This document shows positions 9,865 through 18,583 of a DNA stretch of 64,000 bases, in pieces (within the stretch, counting starts at the first letter, position 1; each line of letters starts with the position of its first letter). The stretch spans positions 1-64,000 of the forward strand of contig NZ_JACXXO010000020.1 of NCBI RefSeq assembly GCF_017980685.1, read 5' to 3'. The translations under genes and the position numbers were made by a program. The DNA comes from Pseudomonas iridis. GTDB taxonomy: Bacteria; Pseudomonadota; Gammaproteobacteria; Pseudomonadales; Pseudomonadaceae. Under the pieces are notes generated by a model, which worked only from the letters and a program-made list of their open reading frames with translations, did not search any database and was not told the origin of the DNA.

Positions 9865-11271
9865 ATGCCGGCGTGGCGCACTATCAGTTTGTGGATGGAT
9901 CAACTCGACGAGCCGCTGATCGCGCGGCCCGAGCTTGAGCGGGATCTGGACGTAGACGTGGCGATCATCGGCGCCGGTTACACGGGGCTGTGGACGGCGT
10001 ACTACCTGAAGAAGCACGCGTCGGGCCTGGACATCGCGATTATCGAGGCGCAAACCGCCGGGTTTGGCGCATCCGGGCGCAACGGCGGCTGGCTGATGGG
10101 CAATCTGCTTGGCGAGGAGCGTTTGCTCGCCGGCCTGTCCCCCGAGCAGCGTCGCGCGTCGTTTGATCTGCTGCACAGCATCCCCGATGAAGTCGAAGTC
10201 GTCCTCGAACGTGAAGGCATCGACTGTGATTACCGCAAGGGCGGCGTGCTGTACTGCGCGGCGCGCTATCCGGAACAGGAAGCCACGCTGCGCGACTACC
10301 TGGCCAAACTCCACGCCCAGGGCCTGACCGACGACGATTACCGCTGGCTCAGCCCCGAGCAACTGGCGCAGCAGATTCGTGTGGCCAAACCTTACGGTGG
10401 TATCTACGCTCCGCATGTGGCGACCATTCACCCGGCCAAACTGGTGCGCAGCCTGGCGCGCACCGTACAAGGCATGGGCGTGAAAATTTACGAAAACAGC
10501 CCCGTTACGCATTGGCAGTCGGGCAGTTTGCGCACGGCCAAAGCCCATGTGCGCAGTCGCTGGATCGTGCCGGCAGTGGAAGGTTACTCGGTGACATTGC
10601 CGCCATTGGGTCGCTACCAATTGCCAGTGCAAAGCCTGATCGTCGCCACAGAGCCGCTGTCCGCTGCTACGTGGGACGAGATCGGCCTCAGTCGCGGCCA
10701 GGCTTTCAGCGAATTCAGCCGCCAGGTCACTTATGGCCAGCGCAGTGCTGACAACCGTCTGATTTTCGGCGCCCGCGGTGGTTACCAATTCGCCGGCAAG
10801 CTGCGCCACAACTTTGACCTGACCCGCGATGAAGTCGAGCTGCGTCGTTATCTGTTCGGTGAACTGTTCCCGCAACTGAAAAATGTGCAGATCACTCACG
10901 CCTGGGGCGGCAACCTCGGCATGTCCCGCCACTTCAAGCCGCACATGCTGTGCGATCGGGCCAACGGCATTGCGTTGGCCGGCGGTTATGGCGGGGAGGG
11001 CGTCGGTGCCAGCAACCTCGGCGGCCGTACCCTGGCCGATCTGATCCTTGAGCGCGACAGCGAACTGGTTAACCAGCCGTGGGTGCTGCCGGACGGCGGG
11101 ATTCATGCGCTGCGTGCCTGGGAGCCGGAGCCGTGCCGTTGGCTCGGTTACAACGCGATCATCAAAAGCTTCGTCCACGAAGACCAGACCCTCGCCAACC
11201 CGGCGACTGCGCCATGGCGGCGCAAACTCGCCAGCCAGGTGGCCGGGTTCATGGAAGGTTTCATGCACTGA
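9865..11271 (+). CDS. FAD-dependent amine/amino-acid oxidoreductase (DAO family, PuuB/OrdL-like)
   Basis: The N-terminus has a Rossmann FAD motif (VAIIGAGYTGLWTAYYL) followed by the GASGRNGGW segment of the DadA/PuuB/OrdL group. A C-terminal GGYGGEGVGASNLGG binds the flavin again. It probably oxidises a secondary or acylated amine, such as a polyamine derivative, releasing peroxide or passing electrons on. I chose the ATG at 9865 because GGCGGAG lies six bases before it; a GTG at 9850 is an alternative. It lies in a tight run with the cupin and the polyamine-type binding protein. The substrate is not determined. Confidence 0.88.
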   Translation: MPAWRTISLWMDQLDEPLIARPELERDLDVDVAIIGAGYTGLWTAYYLKKHASGLDIAIIEAQTAGFGASGRNGGWLMGNLLGEERLLAGLSPEQRRASFDLLHSIPDEVEVVLEREGIDCDYRKGGVLYCAARYPEQEATLRDYLAKLHAQGLTDDDYRWLSPEQLAQQIRVAKPYGGIYAPHVATIHPAKLVRSLARTVQGMGVKIYENSPVTHWQSGSLRTAKAHVRSRWIVPAVEGYSVTLPPLGRYQLPVQSLIVATEPLSAATWDEIGLSRGQAFSEFSRQVTYGQRSADNRLIFGARGGYQFAGKLRHNFDLTRDEVELRRYLFGELFPQLKNVQITHAWGGNLGMSRHFKPHMLCDRANGIALAGGYGGEGVGASNLGGRTLADLILERDSELVNQPWVLPDGGIHALRAWEPEPCRWLGYNAIIKSFVHEDQTLANPATAPWRRKLASQVAGFMEGFMH

Positions 11272-11301
11272 CAGATGTTTATTCACAAGACAGGTAACGC
11301 C

Positions 11302-11646
11302 ATGAGCATCACCCAGTTCAAAAACACCGCCACGTTACAACTCGATGAATCCAACCCGGTCGCCGTGCCGCTTGGCGAGCCGATAGCCATTGCCTCAACG
11401 ACCAGCGTCGAGCGCGACGATGGTGTCGAAACCGGCGTCTGGGAATGCACGCCCGGCCGTTGGCGCCGGCAGATCACCGCGCAGGAGTTCTGCCATTTCA
11501 TTACCGGGCGTTGCACATTCACCCCGGACGACGGTGGCGAAACCCTGCACATACAAGGTGGCGACGCTTTGATGTTGCCGGCCAACACGCTCGGCATCTG
11601 GGATATCCAGGAAACCGTGCGCAAGAGCTACGTGCTGATTTTCTGA
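11302..11646 (+). CDS. DUF861-type single-cupin protein
   Basis: A 114-residue single cupin. The conserved segment GVWECTPGRWR is typical of DUF861 (cupin_3) proteins that accompany amine oxidoreductases and ureidoglycine aminohydrolase-like enzymes. GGDALMLPANTLGIWD forms the second cupin motif. The start ATG follows a run from the upstream stop of only 30 bases. It probably acts on, or stabilises, an intermediate of the neighbouring oxidase pathway. The reaction is unknown. Confidence 0.85.
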   Translation: MSITQFKNTATLQLDESNPVAVPLGEPIAIASTTSVERDDGVETGVWECTPGRWRRQITAQEFCHFITGRCTFTPDDGGETLHIQGGDALMLPANTLGIWDIQETVRKSYVLIF

Positions 11647-11696
11647 TTGCTTGAGATTGCCTGCCAAACAACAATAGCCTCTACAGGAATCGACCC

Positions 11697-12782
11697 ATGA
11701 TCCGGAAAACCCTCACTCTGGCACCGCTGTTGCTGGTCGCCTCCATCAGTCACGCCGCCGAGACGGTCAAGGTTTACAACTGGTCCAGCTATATCGCACC
11801 GGACACCACGAAAAACTTCCAGAAAGAAACCGGCATTGGCGTTATTTATGACGTCTACGACAGCAACGAAACCCTCGATGGCAAGTTGATGACCGGCAAC
11901 TCCGGTTACGACGTGGTGTTTCCGTCCAACCACTTCATGGCTCGGCAGATTCAGGGCGGCGCGTTGAAGAAGCTCGACAAGAGCCAGTTGCCGAACTGGA
12001 AAAACCTCAATCCGGTGTTGCTCAAGGCCCTGCAAACCAACGATCCGGGCAACGAGCACGGCTTCCCGTATCTGTGGGGCAGCACCGGCATCGGTTACAA
12101 CGTTGCCAAGATCAAAGCGGTGTTGGGCGATGACGCGCCGGTCGATTCCTGGGATCTGATCTTCAAGCCCGAGTACATGGAAAAACTGCAGAAGTGCGGC
12201 GTCGCGATTCTCGACAACGGCCCGGAATTGCTCCCGGCGGCCCTCAATTACCTGGGCTTGCCGCACCACAGCAAGAACCCCGAGGACTACAAGAAAGCCG
12301 AAGCATTGCTGTTGAAAGTGCGGCCGTACATCAGCTATTTCCATTCCTCGAAGTACACCAGCGACCTGGCCAACGGCGATATTTGCGTGGCGGTCGGTTT
12401 CTCCGGCGACATCCTGCAAGCCGAGAGCCGCGCCAAAGAGGCGAAGAACGGCATCGAGATCGGCTATTCGGTTCCCAAGGAAGGTTCGCCCATCTGGTTC
12501 GACATGGTTTCGATGCCCAACGACGCTCCGGACGAGAAGGCCGGCTACGCCTTCATGAACTACCTGTTGCGCCCGGACGTGATGGCTGACATCAGCAACT
12601 CGGTGCACTACGCCAACGGCAATGAGCAGGCCGACAGCCTGATCGATCCGGCGATCAAGAACGACACCAAGGTTTATCCGACCCCGGAGATGTTGGGCAG
12701 GTTGTTCGCGCTGGAGGCAATGCCGATGAACATCGACCGGATTCGTACTCGGATCTGGAACAAGATTCGTACCGGTAGCTGA
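11697..12782 (+). CDS. Polyamine-type ABC transporter periplasmic substrate-binding protein
   Basis: A 361-residue PotF/SpuD-like binding protein. A signal peptide ends near ISHAAETV, and the mature protein opens with VKVYNWSSYIAPDT, the diagnostic start of spermidine/putrescine binding proteins. Family residues such as GSTGIGYN and the C-terminal YPTPEML are also present. No permease or ATPase genes follow; a REP pair and the aprA leader come next. The protein therefore either serves a transporter encoded elsewhere or works as a sensor for the amine cluster. AGGAATCG precedes the ATG. Confidence 0.92.
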   Translation: MIRKTLTLAPLLLVASISHAAETVKVYNWSSYIAPDTTKNFQKETGIGVIYDVYDSNETLDGKLMTGNSGYDVVFPSNHFMARQIQGGALKKLDKSQLPNWKNLNPVLLKALQTNDPGNEHGFPYLWGSTGIGYNVAKIKAVLGDDAPVDSWDLIFKPEYMEKLQKCGVAILDNGPELLPAALNYLGLPHHSKNPEDYKKAEALLLKVRPYISYFHSSKYTSDLANGDICVAVGFSGDILQAESRAKEAKNGIEIGYSVPKEGSPIWFDMVSMPNDAPDEKAGYAFMNYLLRPDVMADISNSVHYANGNEQADSLIDPAIKNDTKVYPTPEMLGRLFALEAMPMNIDRIRTRIWNKIRTGS

Positions 12783-12805
12783 GATATATCGGTAAATGCA
12801 AAACC

Positions 12806-12895
12806 TGTGGGAGCGAGCCTGCTCGCGAAGGCGATGTTTCATTCAGCATTGATGTTGGATGAGCTTTCGCATTCGCGAGCAGGCTCGCTCCCACA
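12806..12895. repeat. REP pair (type A), inward-facing
   Basis: Two copies of the GTGGGAGCGAGCCTGCTCGC unit in inverted orientation with about 35 bases between them. This is a BIME-like pair at the 3' end of the binding-protein gene. Confidence 0.93.
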
Positions 12896-13170
12896 TGGGT
12901 TATCAGCGACTGTTATCGGTTGATATCAATGCGCTGGCACTTGCACTAATACAAAGCAAAAGTGAGACGCCTTCGACAAAAAACAACTTAGCCTTATTTA
13001 ATAATTAAATAGAAAATCGTCAGACAATTAGGAAAAAACCAGACATCTGAAACATTCTTTCGACCGCACATGCTTTGTTTACGGGAGCTTCCCGGAATAG
13101 CTCGATTTGAATTCAAAAAAATGCTTTACGTCAGATTTCAAATTGTGTCAGTTTTCTTTCGCCTTCATTG

Positions 13171-13194
13171 GGCGAGTGATAGGACGATCTCGCC
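13171..13194 (+). promoter_or_regulatory. Hairpin with GGA in the loop, aprA leader
   Basis: GGCGAG pairs with CTCGCC around a 12-base loop that contains AGGA. It lies 57-80 bases before the aprA start. RsmA/CsrA proteins often bind a second, looped GGA like this one upstream of the ribosome-binding site. Confidence 0.5.
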
Positions 13195-13234
13195 AGAGAT
13201 TGTCGCTATCGGACAAAAACTGTTCCATTGCTTA

Positions 13235-13244
13235 ACAAGGAAGT
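13235..13244 (+). promoter_or_regulatory. RsmA/RsmE-type site over the aprA ribosome-binding site
   Basis: ACAAGGAAGT fits the published RsmA/RsmE consensus (A/U)CANGGANG(U/A) at every position. It overlaps the Shine-Dalgarno sequence AAGGAAG, seven bases before the aprA ATG, so repression by Rsm proteins and relief through Gac-controlled small RNAs is expected. Confidence 0.72.
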
Positions 13245-13250
13245 GTGTTT

Positions 13251-14717
13251 ATGTCGAAAGTTAAAAAGAACGCTATTGATACCGCCGAACAGGCTTTCCA
13301 GCCTGTAGGGGCTGCGCAATCACTGGCAGCATCCAGCTCCGCCTGGAACCAGATCAATAGTTTCAGCCATCAATACGATCGCGGCGGCAATCTCACGGTC
13401 AACGGCAAACCCTCCTTCTCCGTCGACCAGGCCGCCACCCAGTTGCTGCGCGACGGCGCTGCCTACCAGGACAAGGACGGCAGCGGCAAGATCGAACTCA
13501 CCTACACGTTCCTGACTTCTGCTTCATTTGGCACGATGAACAAGCACGGGATCTCCGGGTTCAGTCAGTTCAGTGCACAACAACAAAACCAGGCCAAGCT
13601 CGCCATGCAATCCTGGGCCGATGTGGCCAATGTCACCTTCACCGAAAAAGCTACGGGTGGTGACGGTCACATGACCTTCGGTAACTACAGCGGTGGCCAG
13701 GATGGCGCTGCAGCGTTCGCTTATCTGCCAGGCACCGGCGCCGGTTATGACGGCACCTCGTGGTACCTGATCAACAGTGGCTACACGGCGAACAAGAATC
13801 CGGATCTGAACAACTACGGCCGTCAGACGCTGACTCACGAGATCGGTCATAGCCTCGGTCTGGCTCACCCTGGCGACTACAACGCCGGTAATGGTAACCC
13901 GACCTATAACGATGCTTCCTACGGGCAAGACACCCGCGGCTACAGCATCATGAGTTACTGGAGCGAGAACAACACCAGCCAGAACTTCAGCAAGGGTGGC
14001 GTGGAAGCCTATGCCTCCGGCCCGCTGATGGATGACATCGCAGCGATCCAGAAGCTCTACGGCGCCAACACCACCACTCGTACCGGTGACACCACCTACG
14101 GTTTCAACTCCAACACCGGTCGCGACTTCCTCAGCGCTTCGTCGTCGAGTGACAAAGTAGTGTTCTCGGTCTGGGATGCGGGCGGCAAGGATACTCTGGA
14201 CTTCTCGGGCTTCACCCAAAACCAGAAGATCAACCTCAATAGCGCCTCGTTCTCCGACGTTGGCGGTATGGTGGGTAACGTCTCCATCGCCAAGGGCGCA
14301 ATCATCGAGAACGCCATCGGCGGTTCGGGCAGCGACCTGCTGATCGGCAACAGTGTGGCCAACGAACTCAAGGGCGGTGCCGGAAACGACATCCTCTACG
14401 GGGCCGGCGGTGCCGACAAGCTGTGGGGTGGCGCGGGTTCGGACACGTTTGTGTTCGCGGCAAGTTCGGATTCCAAACCGGGTGCTATCGATCAGATTCT
14501 CGATTTCGTCAGTGGTCTGGACAAAATCGACCTGACCGGCATCACCAAGGGCGCCGGCCTGCACTTCGTCAGCGCCTTCACCGGTGCGGCGGGCGATGCG
14601 GTATTGACCTCGTCGGGCGGCAACAGCCTGCTCTCGGTGGACTTCTCCGGATTCGGCGCGGCCGACTTCCAGGTCAGCACCGTTGGCCAGGCGGCAATCA
14701 GCGACATCGTGGCTTGA
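13251..14717 (+). CDS. aprA: Secreted serralysin-type zinc metalloprotease (alkaline protease)
   Basis: A 488-residue extracellular protease of the AprA/AprX type. The extended zinc motif HEIGHSLGLAH spans His196, Glu197, His200 and His206, and the Met-turn SIMSYW supplies Met234 and Tyr236. The RTX calcium-binding nonapeptides lie around residues 345-395 (GGAGNDILYG, GGAGSDTFVF). The C-terminus ends in DIVA, a typical type I secretion signal tail, and there is no Sec signal peptide. ATG at 13251 was chosen for the AAGGAAG site; the preceding GTG is less likely. The neighbouring inhibitor and AprDEF exporter confirm the role. Confidence 0.97.
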   Translation: MSKVKKNAIDTAEQAFQPVGAAQSLAASSSAWNQINSFSHQYDRGGNLTVNGKPSFSVDQAATQLLRDGAAYQDKDGSGKIELTYTFLTSASFGTMNKHGISGFSQFSAQQQNQAKLAMQSWADVANVTFTEKATGGDGHMTFGNYSGGQDGAAAFAYLPGTGAGYDGTSWYLINSGYTANKNPDLNNYGRQTLTHEIGHSLGLAHPGDYNAGNGNPTYNDASYGQDTRGYSIMSYWSENNTSQNFSKGGVEAYASGPLMDDIAAIQKLYGANTTTRTGDTTYGFNSNTGRDFLSASSSSDKVVFSVWDAGGKDTLDFSGFTQNQKINLNSASFSDVGGMVGNVSIAKGAIIENAIGGSGSDLLIGNSVANELKGGAGNDILYGAGGADKLWGGAGSDTFVFAASSDSKPGAIDQILDFVSGLDKIDLTGITKGAGLHFVSAFTGAAGDAVLTSSGGNSLLSVDFSGFGAADFQVSTVGQAAISDIVA

Positions 14718-14731
14718 TGTGAAACAAGAGG

Positions 14732-14756
14732 GCGGCGCGTGATGCGCCGCTTTCTT
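14732..14756 (+). terminator. Hairpin with short T-run between aprA and inh
   Basis: GCGGCGC and GCGCCGC form a 7-bp GC stem with a 5-base loop followed by TTTCTT. It may partly terminate transcription after aprA, which would make the inhibitor less abundant than the protease. Confidence 0.7.
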
Positions 14757-14810
14757 CGCTTGCATCGTCTTGCCCTGTAGGCAAGGCTACGCACTGGGGT
14801 GAAATTTCCT

Positions 14811-15239
14811 ATGAGTCGAAACGTTTTTACCTACATGACGGTGGCGTGGCTGATGGCGACGCTGATGATGATTTCAGGAGAAACAAGCATGGCAAGCAGC
14901 CTCAGGCTCGAAGAACCCTCGGTATTTGCCGGGCAGTGGCAGGCGACGCTGAGTGCCCGCGAAGACAGCGCTGAAGCGCAAAAACTGCAGGACAAACCGT
15001 CGAATACCTGCATTGTCGATCTGCAATCCAGCCAGACGATCGGTAAAGGCGCTGACTGCTTGGGAGTATGGCTCGAAGAGGCGCCGATTGGCTGGTTTCC
15101 CGACCCGGACGGAATTTCGATCACTGGCAAGGAGGGTTCAAGAATCCAGTTCTTTAGCCGACAACGTGATGGGTTTTATCTGGCGACTTTGAAGTCAGGT
15201 CTGAAAATTACCCTCGAGCGCATTGCACAACAACCGTAA
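14811..15239 (+). CDS. inh: Periplasmic alkaline protease inhibitor
   Basis: A 142-residue Inh/AprI-family protein. The hydrophobic N-terminus is a signal peptide likely cleaved after SMA. The mature protein begins SSLRLEEPSVFAGQW, the region that in the Erwinia and P. aeruginosa inhibitors inserts into the protease active-site cleft. Two cysteines (TCIVD and DCLGVW) should form the family disulfide. It protects the cell from AprA before export. ATG at 14811 is preferred over the GTG at 14799. It sits between the protease and the exporter, the standard order. Confidence 0.94.
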   Translation: MSRNVFTYMTVAWLMATLMMISGETSMASSLRLEEPSVFAGQWQATLSAREDSAEAQKLQDKPSNTCIVDLQSSQTIGKGADCLGVWLEEAPIGWFPDPDGISITGKEGSRIQFFSRQRDGFYLATLKSGLKITLERIAQQP

Positions 15240-15444
15240 AGATCAATCAGACGACGAAGTTTTAATATAAGGCGTCAGTGTCAGGTTATAAGCGACGTGT
15301 TCAATCACAACTGCACTGTATTAATCAGAGCTAGTTGTTATGAATTTGTAAGCGTACAGCTTGGAAATATATTCCCGCGTTGCGCGGATAATCAATTTGA
15401 AGTCTCGTCAAAGATTGGCGAGAGTTAGACCTCAGGAATAATCA

Positions 15445-17223
15445 ATGAAGATGGCGAAGGCCCCAGCCACCGCTCCCTTGTTCAAGGCATTGGGTGACTA
15501 TAAAAGCATCCTGATCAGCGTTGGATGCTTTACGGCACTGATTAACGTGCTGATGCTGGTGCCCTCCATTTATATGCTTCAGGTCTATGACCGGGTGCTG
15601 TCTTCACAGAACGAAACCACCCTGGCGATGCTGTCGCTGATGGTTGTCGGCTTCTTTGTCTTTATCGGCCTGCTGGAAGTGGTGCGCAGTTTCATCGTGA
15701 TCCGCATCGGCAGCCAACTGGAGCGCCGCTTCAACCTGCGGGTGTACCAGGCGGCGTTCGAACGCAACCTGTTCAAGGGCGAGGGCAATGCCGGGCAGTC
15801 GCTGGGCGACTTGACCCACATTCGTCAATTCGTCACCGGCCCGGCGCTGTTCGCTTTTTTCGATGCGCCGTGGTTTCCGGTGTATCTGTTCGTTATTTAC
15901 CTGTTCAACGTCTGGCTCGGCGTACTGGCCACCGCCGGTGCGCTGTTGCTGATTGCCTTGGCATGCCTCAACGAATACATGACCAAAAAGCCGCTGGGCG
16001 AAGCCGCCGGTTTCTCGCAGCAATCCAGCCAGTTGGCCACCAGCCACCTGCACAACGCCGAAACCATTCAGGCGATGGGCATGCTCGGTTCGTTGCGTAA
16101 ACGCTGGTTCCAGGTGCATTCGCGCTTTCTCGGTTTGCAGAATCAGGCCAGCGACACCGGCGCGGTGATCAGCTCTCTGAGCAAAACCCTGCGTCTGTGC
16201 CTGCAATCGTTGGTGCTGGGTCTCGGCGCGTTACTGGTGATCAAAGGTGACATGACCGCCGGCATGATGATCGCCGGGTCCATCCTGATGGGCCGCGTAC
16301 TCAGCCCGATCGACCAGTTGATCGCCGTCTGGAAGCAGTGGAGCGGGGCGAAGCTGGCTTACCGGCGTCTCGATGCGTTGCTGCAAGCCTTCCCGCCGAG
16401 TGATGAAGCGATGGCCCTGCCAGCGCCCAAAGGCCAGATCACCTTCGAGCAAGTCAGTGCCGGCCCACCGGGGCAACGCGCTGCGACGTTGCACATGGTC
16501 AATTTCAATCTGGGCGCAGGTGAAGTGCTGGGTGTGCTCGGCGCGTCCGGTTCGGGTAAATCGACCCTGGCCCGAGTGCTGGTCGGTGTCTGGCCGACCC
16601 TGGGAGGCACGGTACGACTGGACGGCGCGGACATCCATCGCTGGAATCGCGATCAACTCGGCCCTTACATCGGCTACCTGCCGCAAGACATCGAACTGTT
16701 CAGCGGCAGCATCGCCGAAAACATTGCGCGTTTTAGCGAGGCCGATGCGCAGAAAGTCGTGGCGGCTGCCCAGCAGGCCGGCGTTCACGAAATGATCCTG
16801 CGCCTGCCGCAAGGTTACGACACGCAGTTGGGCGAAGACGGCAGCGGTTTGTCCGGTGGTCAGAAGCAACGAGTAGCGCTGGCGCGCGCCATGTACGGGA
16901 CGCCAAGCCTGGTGGTGCTGGATGAGCCCAACTCCAACCTCGACACCGTCGGCGAAGCGGCGTTGGCCAGCGCGATTGCGCAACTCAAGGCCCAAGGCAC
17001 CACAGTGGTGCTGGTGACACATCGCTCTTCGGTGCTGGCTCAGGCCGACAAGCTGCTAGTGCTCAACGAGGGTCGTCTGCAGGCCTTCGGCCCGAGTCAG
17101 GACGTGCTCAAGGCGCTGTCCGGCGCCGCCAATGAACAACCACGCGAGAAACCTGCGCAAGCACCGGGCGGGCTCAGCATGAGCCGGCAGTATCAGCCCA
17201 CGACAAGGAATTCGGGTGTATGA
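15445..17223 (+). CDS. aprD: Type I secretion ABC transporter (permease-ATPase)
   Basis: The inner-membrane, ATP-driven component of the AprDEF exporter for AprA and the RTX lipases. Residues 20-320 form a type I ABC membrane domain. The ATPase domain has Walker A GASGSGKST (Lys372), signature LSGGQKQR (about 469-476) and Walker B LVVLDEPNSNLD. The 592-residue length matches AprD/PrtD. AGGAA precedes the ATG. Its stop overlaps the next start by four bases (ATGA), showing translational coupling to aprE. Confidence 0.96.
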   Translation: MKMAKAPATAPLFKALGDYKSILISVGCFTALINVLMLVPSIYMLQVYDRVLSSQNETTLAMLSLMVVGFFVFIGLLEVVRSFIVIRIGSQLERRFNLRVYQAAFERNLFKGEGNAGQSLGDLTHIRQFVTGPALFAFFDAPWFPVYLFVIYLFNVWLGVLATAGALLLIALACLNEYMTKKPLGEAAGFSQQSSQLATSHLHNAETIQAMGMLGSLRKRWFQVHSRFLGLQNQASDTGAVISSLSKTLRLCLQSLVLGLGALLVIKGDMTAGMMIAGSILMGRVLSPIDQLIAVWKQWSGAKLAYRRLDALLQAFPPSDEAMALPAPKGQITFEQVSAGPPGQRAATLHMVNFNLGAGEVLGVLGASGSGKSTLARVLVGVWPTLGGTVRLDGADIHRWNRDQLGPYIGYLPQDIELFSGSIAENIARFSEADAQKVVAAAQQAGVHEMILRLPQGYDTQLGEDGSGLSGGQKQRVALARAMYGTPSLVVLDEPNSNLDTVGEAALASAIAQLKAQGTTVVLVTHRSSVLAQADKLLVLNEGRLQAFGPSQDVLKALSGAANEQPREKPAQAPGGLSMSRQYQPTTRNSGV

Positions 17224-18569
17224 GCAGCGCAAACATGAACACTGAAAACGAAGCGAGCATGGAGCACGCTTACATCGCTGAACGTCCGGAGCGTGACGCG
17301 AAATTCTTCGCACGCATGGGCTGGGTTCTGGCGATTGTCGGCGCGGGCAGTTTCTTCACCTGGGCGGCATTGGCGCCGCTGGATCAAGGCATTCCGGTAC
17401 AGGGCACAGTGGTCGTGTCGGGTAAACGCAAAGCCGTGCAGTCGATGAGCAGCGGGGTGGTCAGCCGGATTCTGGTGCGCGAAGGCGAGATCGTTAAGCA
17501 GGGCCAGCCACTGTTTCGCCTCGACCAGACGCAAGTCGCTGCCGATGTGCAATCTTTGCAGGCGCAATACCGCATGGCATGGGCGAGTCTGGCGCGTTGG
17601 CAGGCCGAGCGCGACAACCTCAAGCAAGTGACCTTTCCGGCGGCGTTGAGCAATGACCCGGACCCGCGCCTGGCGTTGGTTCTGGAAGGTCAGCGCCAGT
17701 TGTTCAGCAGCCGCCGCGAAGCGTTCTATCGCGAGCAGGCCGGATTGCGCGCCAGCATCGAAGGCGCCACCGCGCAACTGGCCGGCATGCGCCGCGCGCG
17801 CACCGACCTCAATGCCCAGGCTGACTCGCTGCAACAACAGTTGAGCAACCTGCAACCGCTGGCCGACAACGGCTACATTCCGCGCAACCGCTTGATGGAA
17901 TATCAGCGCCAGCTCTCGCAGGTCCAGCAGCAACTGGCAGAAAACACCGGTGAAAGCGGGCGTGTCGAGCAGGGCATTCTCGAGTCGCGCCTGAAGCTGC
18001 AGCAGCACAGCGAGGAATATCAGAAGGAAGTCCGTACGCAACTGGCCGAGGCGCAGCTCAAAAGCGTCACGCTGTCGGAGCAACTGACCTCCGCCGGTTT
18101 CGACCTGCAACACAGCGAGATTGTCGCCACCGCTGACGGCGTGGCGGTCAATCTTGGCGTACACACCGAAGGCGCCGTGGTGCGTCAGGGCGAAACCCTG
18201 CTGGAGATCGTTCCGCAAGGCACCACCCTGGAAGTGGAAGGGCACCTGCCGATCAATCTGATCGACAAGGTCGGCCCGCATCTGCCGGTGGACATCCTGT
18301 TTACCGCGTTCAATCAGAGCAAAACCCCGCGGGTGCCGGGCGAAGTCAGCCTGATTTCCGCCGACCAGATGGTCGATGAAAAAACCGGCGTGCCGTACTA
18401 CGTGTTGCGCAGCAGCGTCAGCGATCAGGCCATGGAAAAACTCCACGGCCTGGTGATCAAACCTGGCATGCCTGCAGAAATGTTTGTGCGCACCGGCGAG
18501 CGATCGCTCCTCAACTATCTGTTCAAACCGCTGCTCGACCGGGCCAACTCTGCGTTGACCGAAGAATAA
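17220..18569 (+). CDS. aprE: Type I secretion membrane fusion protein
   Basis: A 449-residue HlyD-family adaptor bridging AprD and AprF across the periplasm. One membrane segment occupies about residues 30-52 (MGWVLAIVGAGSFFTWAA). It is followed by a split lipoyl-like domain (GTVVVSGKRKAVQSMSSGVV and DGVAVNLGVHTEGAVV) flanking a long coiled-coil hairpin rich in Gln, Leu and Ala. The C-terminal ITVSD-type barrel ends near FVRTGERSLLNYL. The ATGA overlap with aprD and the short gap to aprF make these three one operon. Confidence 0.96.
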   Translation: MSSANMNTENEASMEHAYIAERPERDAKFFARMGWVLAIVGAGSFFTWAALAPLDQGIPVQGTVVVSGKRKAVQSMSSGVVSRILVREGEIVKQGQPLFRLDQTQVAADVQSLQAQYRMAWASLARWQAERDNLKQVTFPAALSNDPDPRLALVLEGQRQLFSSRREAFYREQAGLRASIEGATAQLAGMRRARTDLNAQADSLQQQLSNLQPLADNGYIPRNRLMEYQRQLSQVQQQLAENTGESGRVEQGILESRLKLQQHSEEYQKEVRTQLAEAQLKSVTLSEQLTSAGFDLQHSEIVATADGVAVNLGVHTEGAVVRQGETLLEIVPQGTTLEVEGHLPINLIDKVGPHLPVDILFTAFNQSKTPRVPGEVSLISADQMVDEKTGVPYYVLRSSVSDQAMEKLHGLVIKPGMPAEMFVRTGERSLLNYLFKPLLDRANSALTEE

Positions 18570-18583
18570 GGATGTTCAGCTGT

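Larger units (their letters stand above)
12896..13250 (+). promoter_or_regulatory. AT-rich leader and promoter region of aprA
   Basis: About 355 bases without a convincing gene, noticeably richer in A and T than the flanks (runs such as TTATTTAATAATTAAATAG near 13000). It must hold the aprA promoter; I could not pick a reliable -10/-35 pair. Small hairpins occur at 13082-13094 and 13171-13194. A short open frame over 13070-13264 has no ribosome-binding site and is probably noncoding. Confidence 0.6.

Noticed and set aside
12940..12955. A sigma-54 type promoter (TGGCAC followed by TTGCA) before aprA
   Set aside because: The two halves are directly adjacent instead of separated by about five bases, so the spacing is wrong.
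13070..13264. A 64-codon plus-strand frame in the aprA leader
   Set aside because: No ribosome-binding site, composition unlike a protein, and it overlaps the regulatory hairpin and the aprA start.
13524..14765. A 413-residue minus-strand frame opposite aprA
   Set aside because: Shadow of the aprA reading frame; its repetitive residues only mirror the glycine-rich RTX coding sequence.
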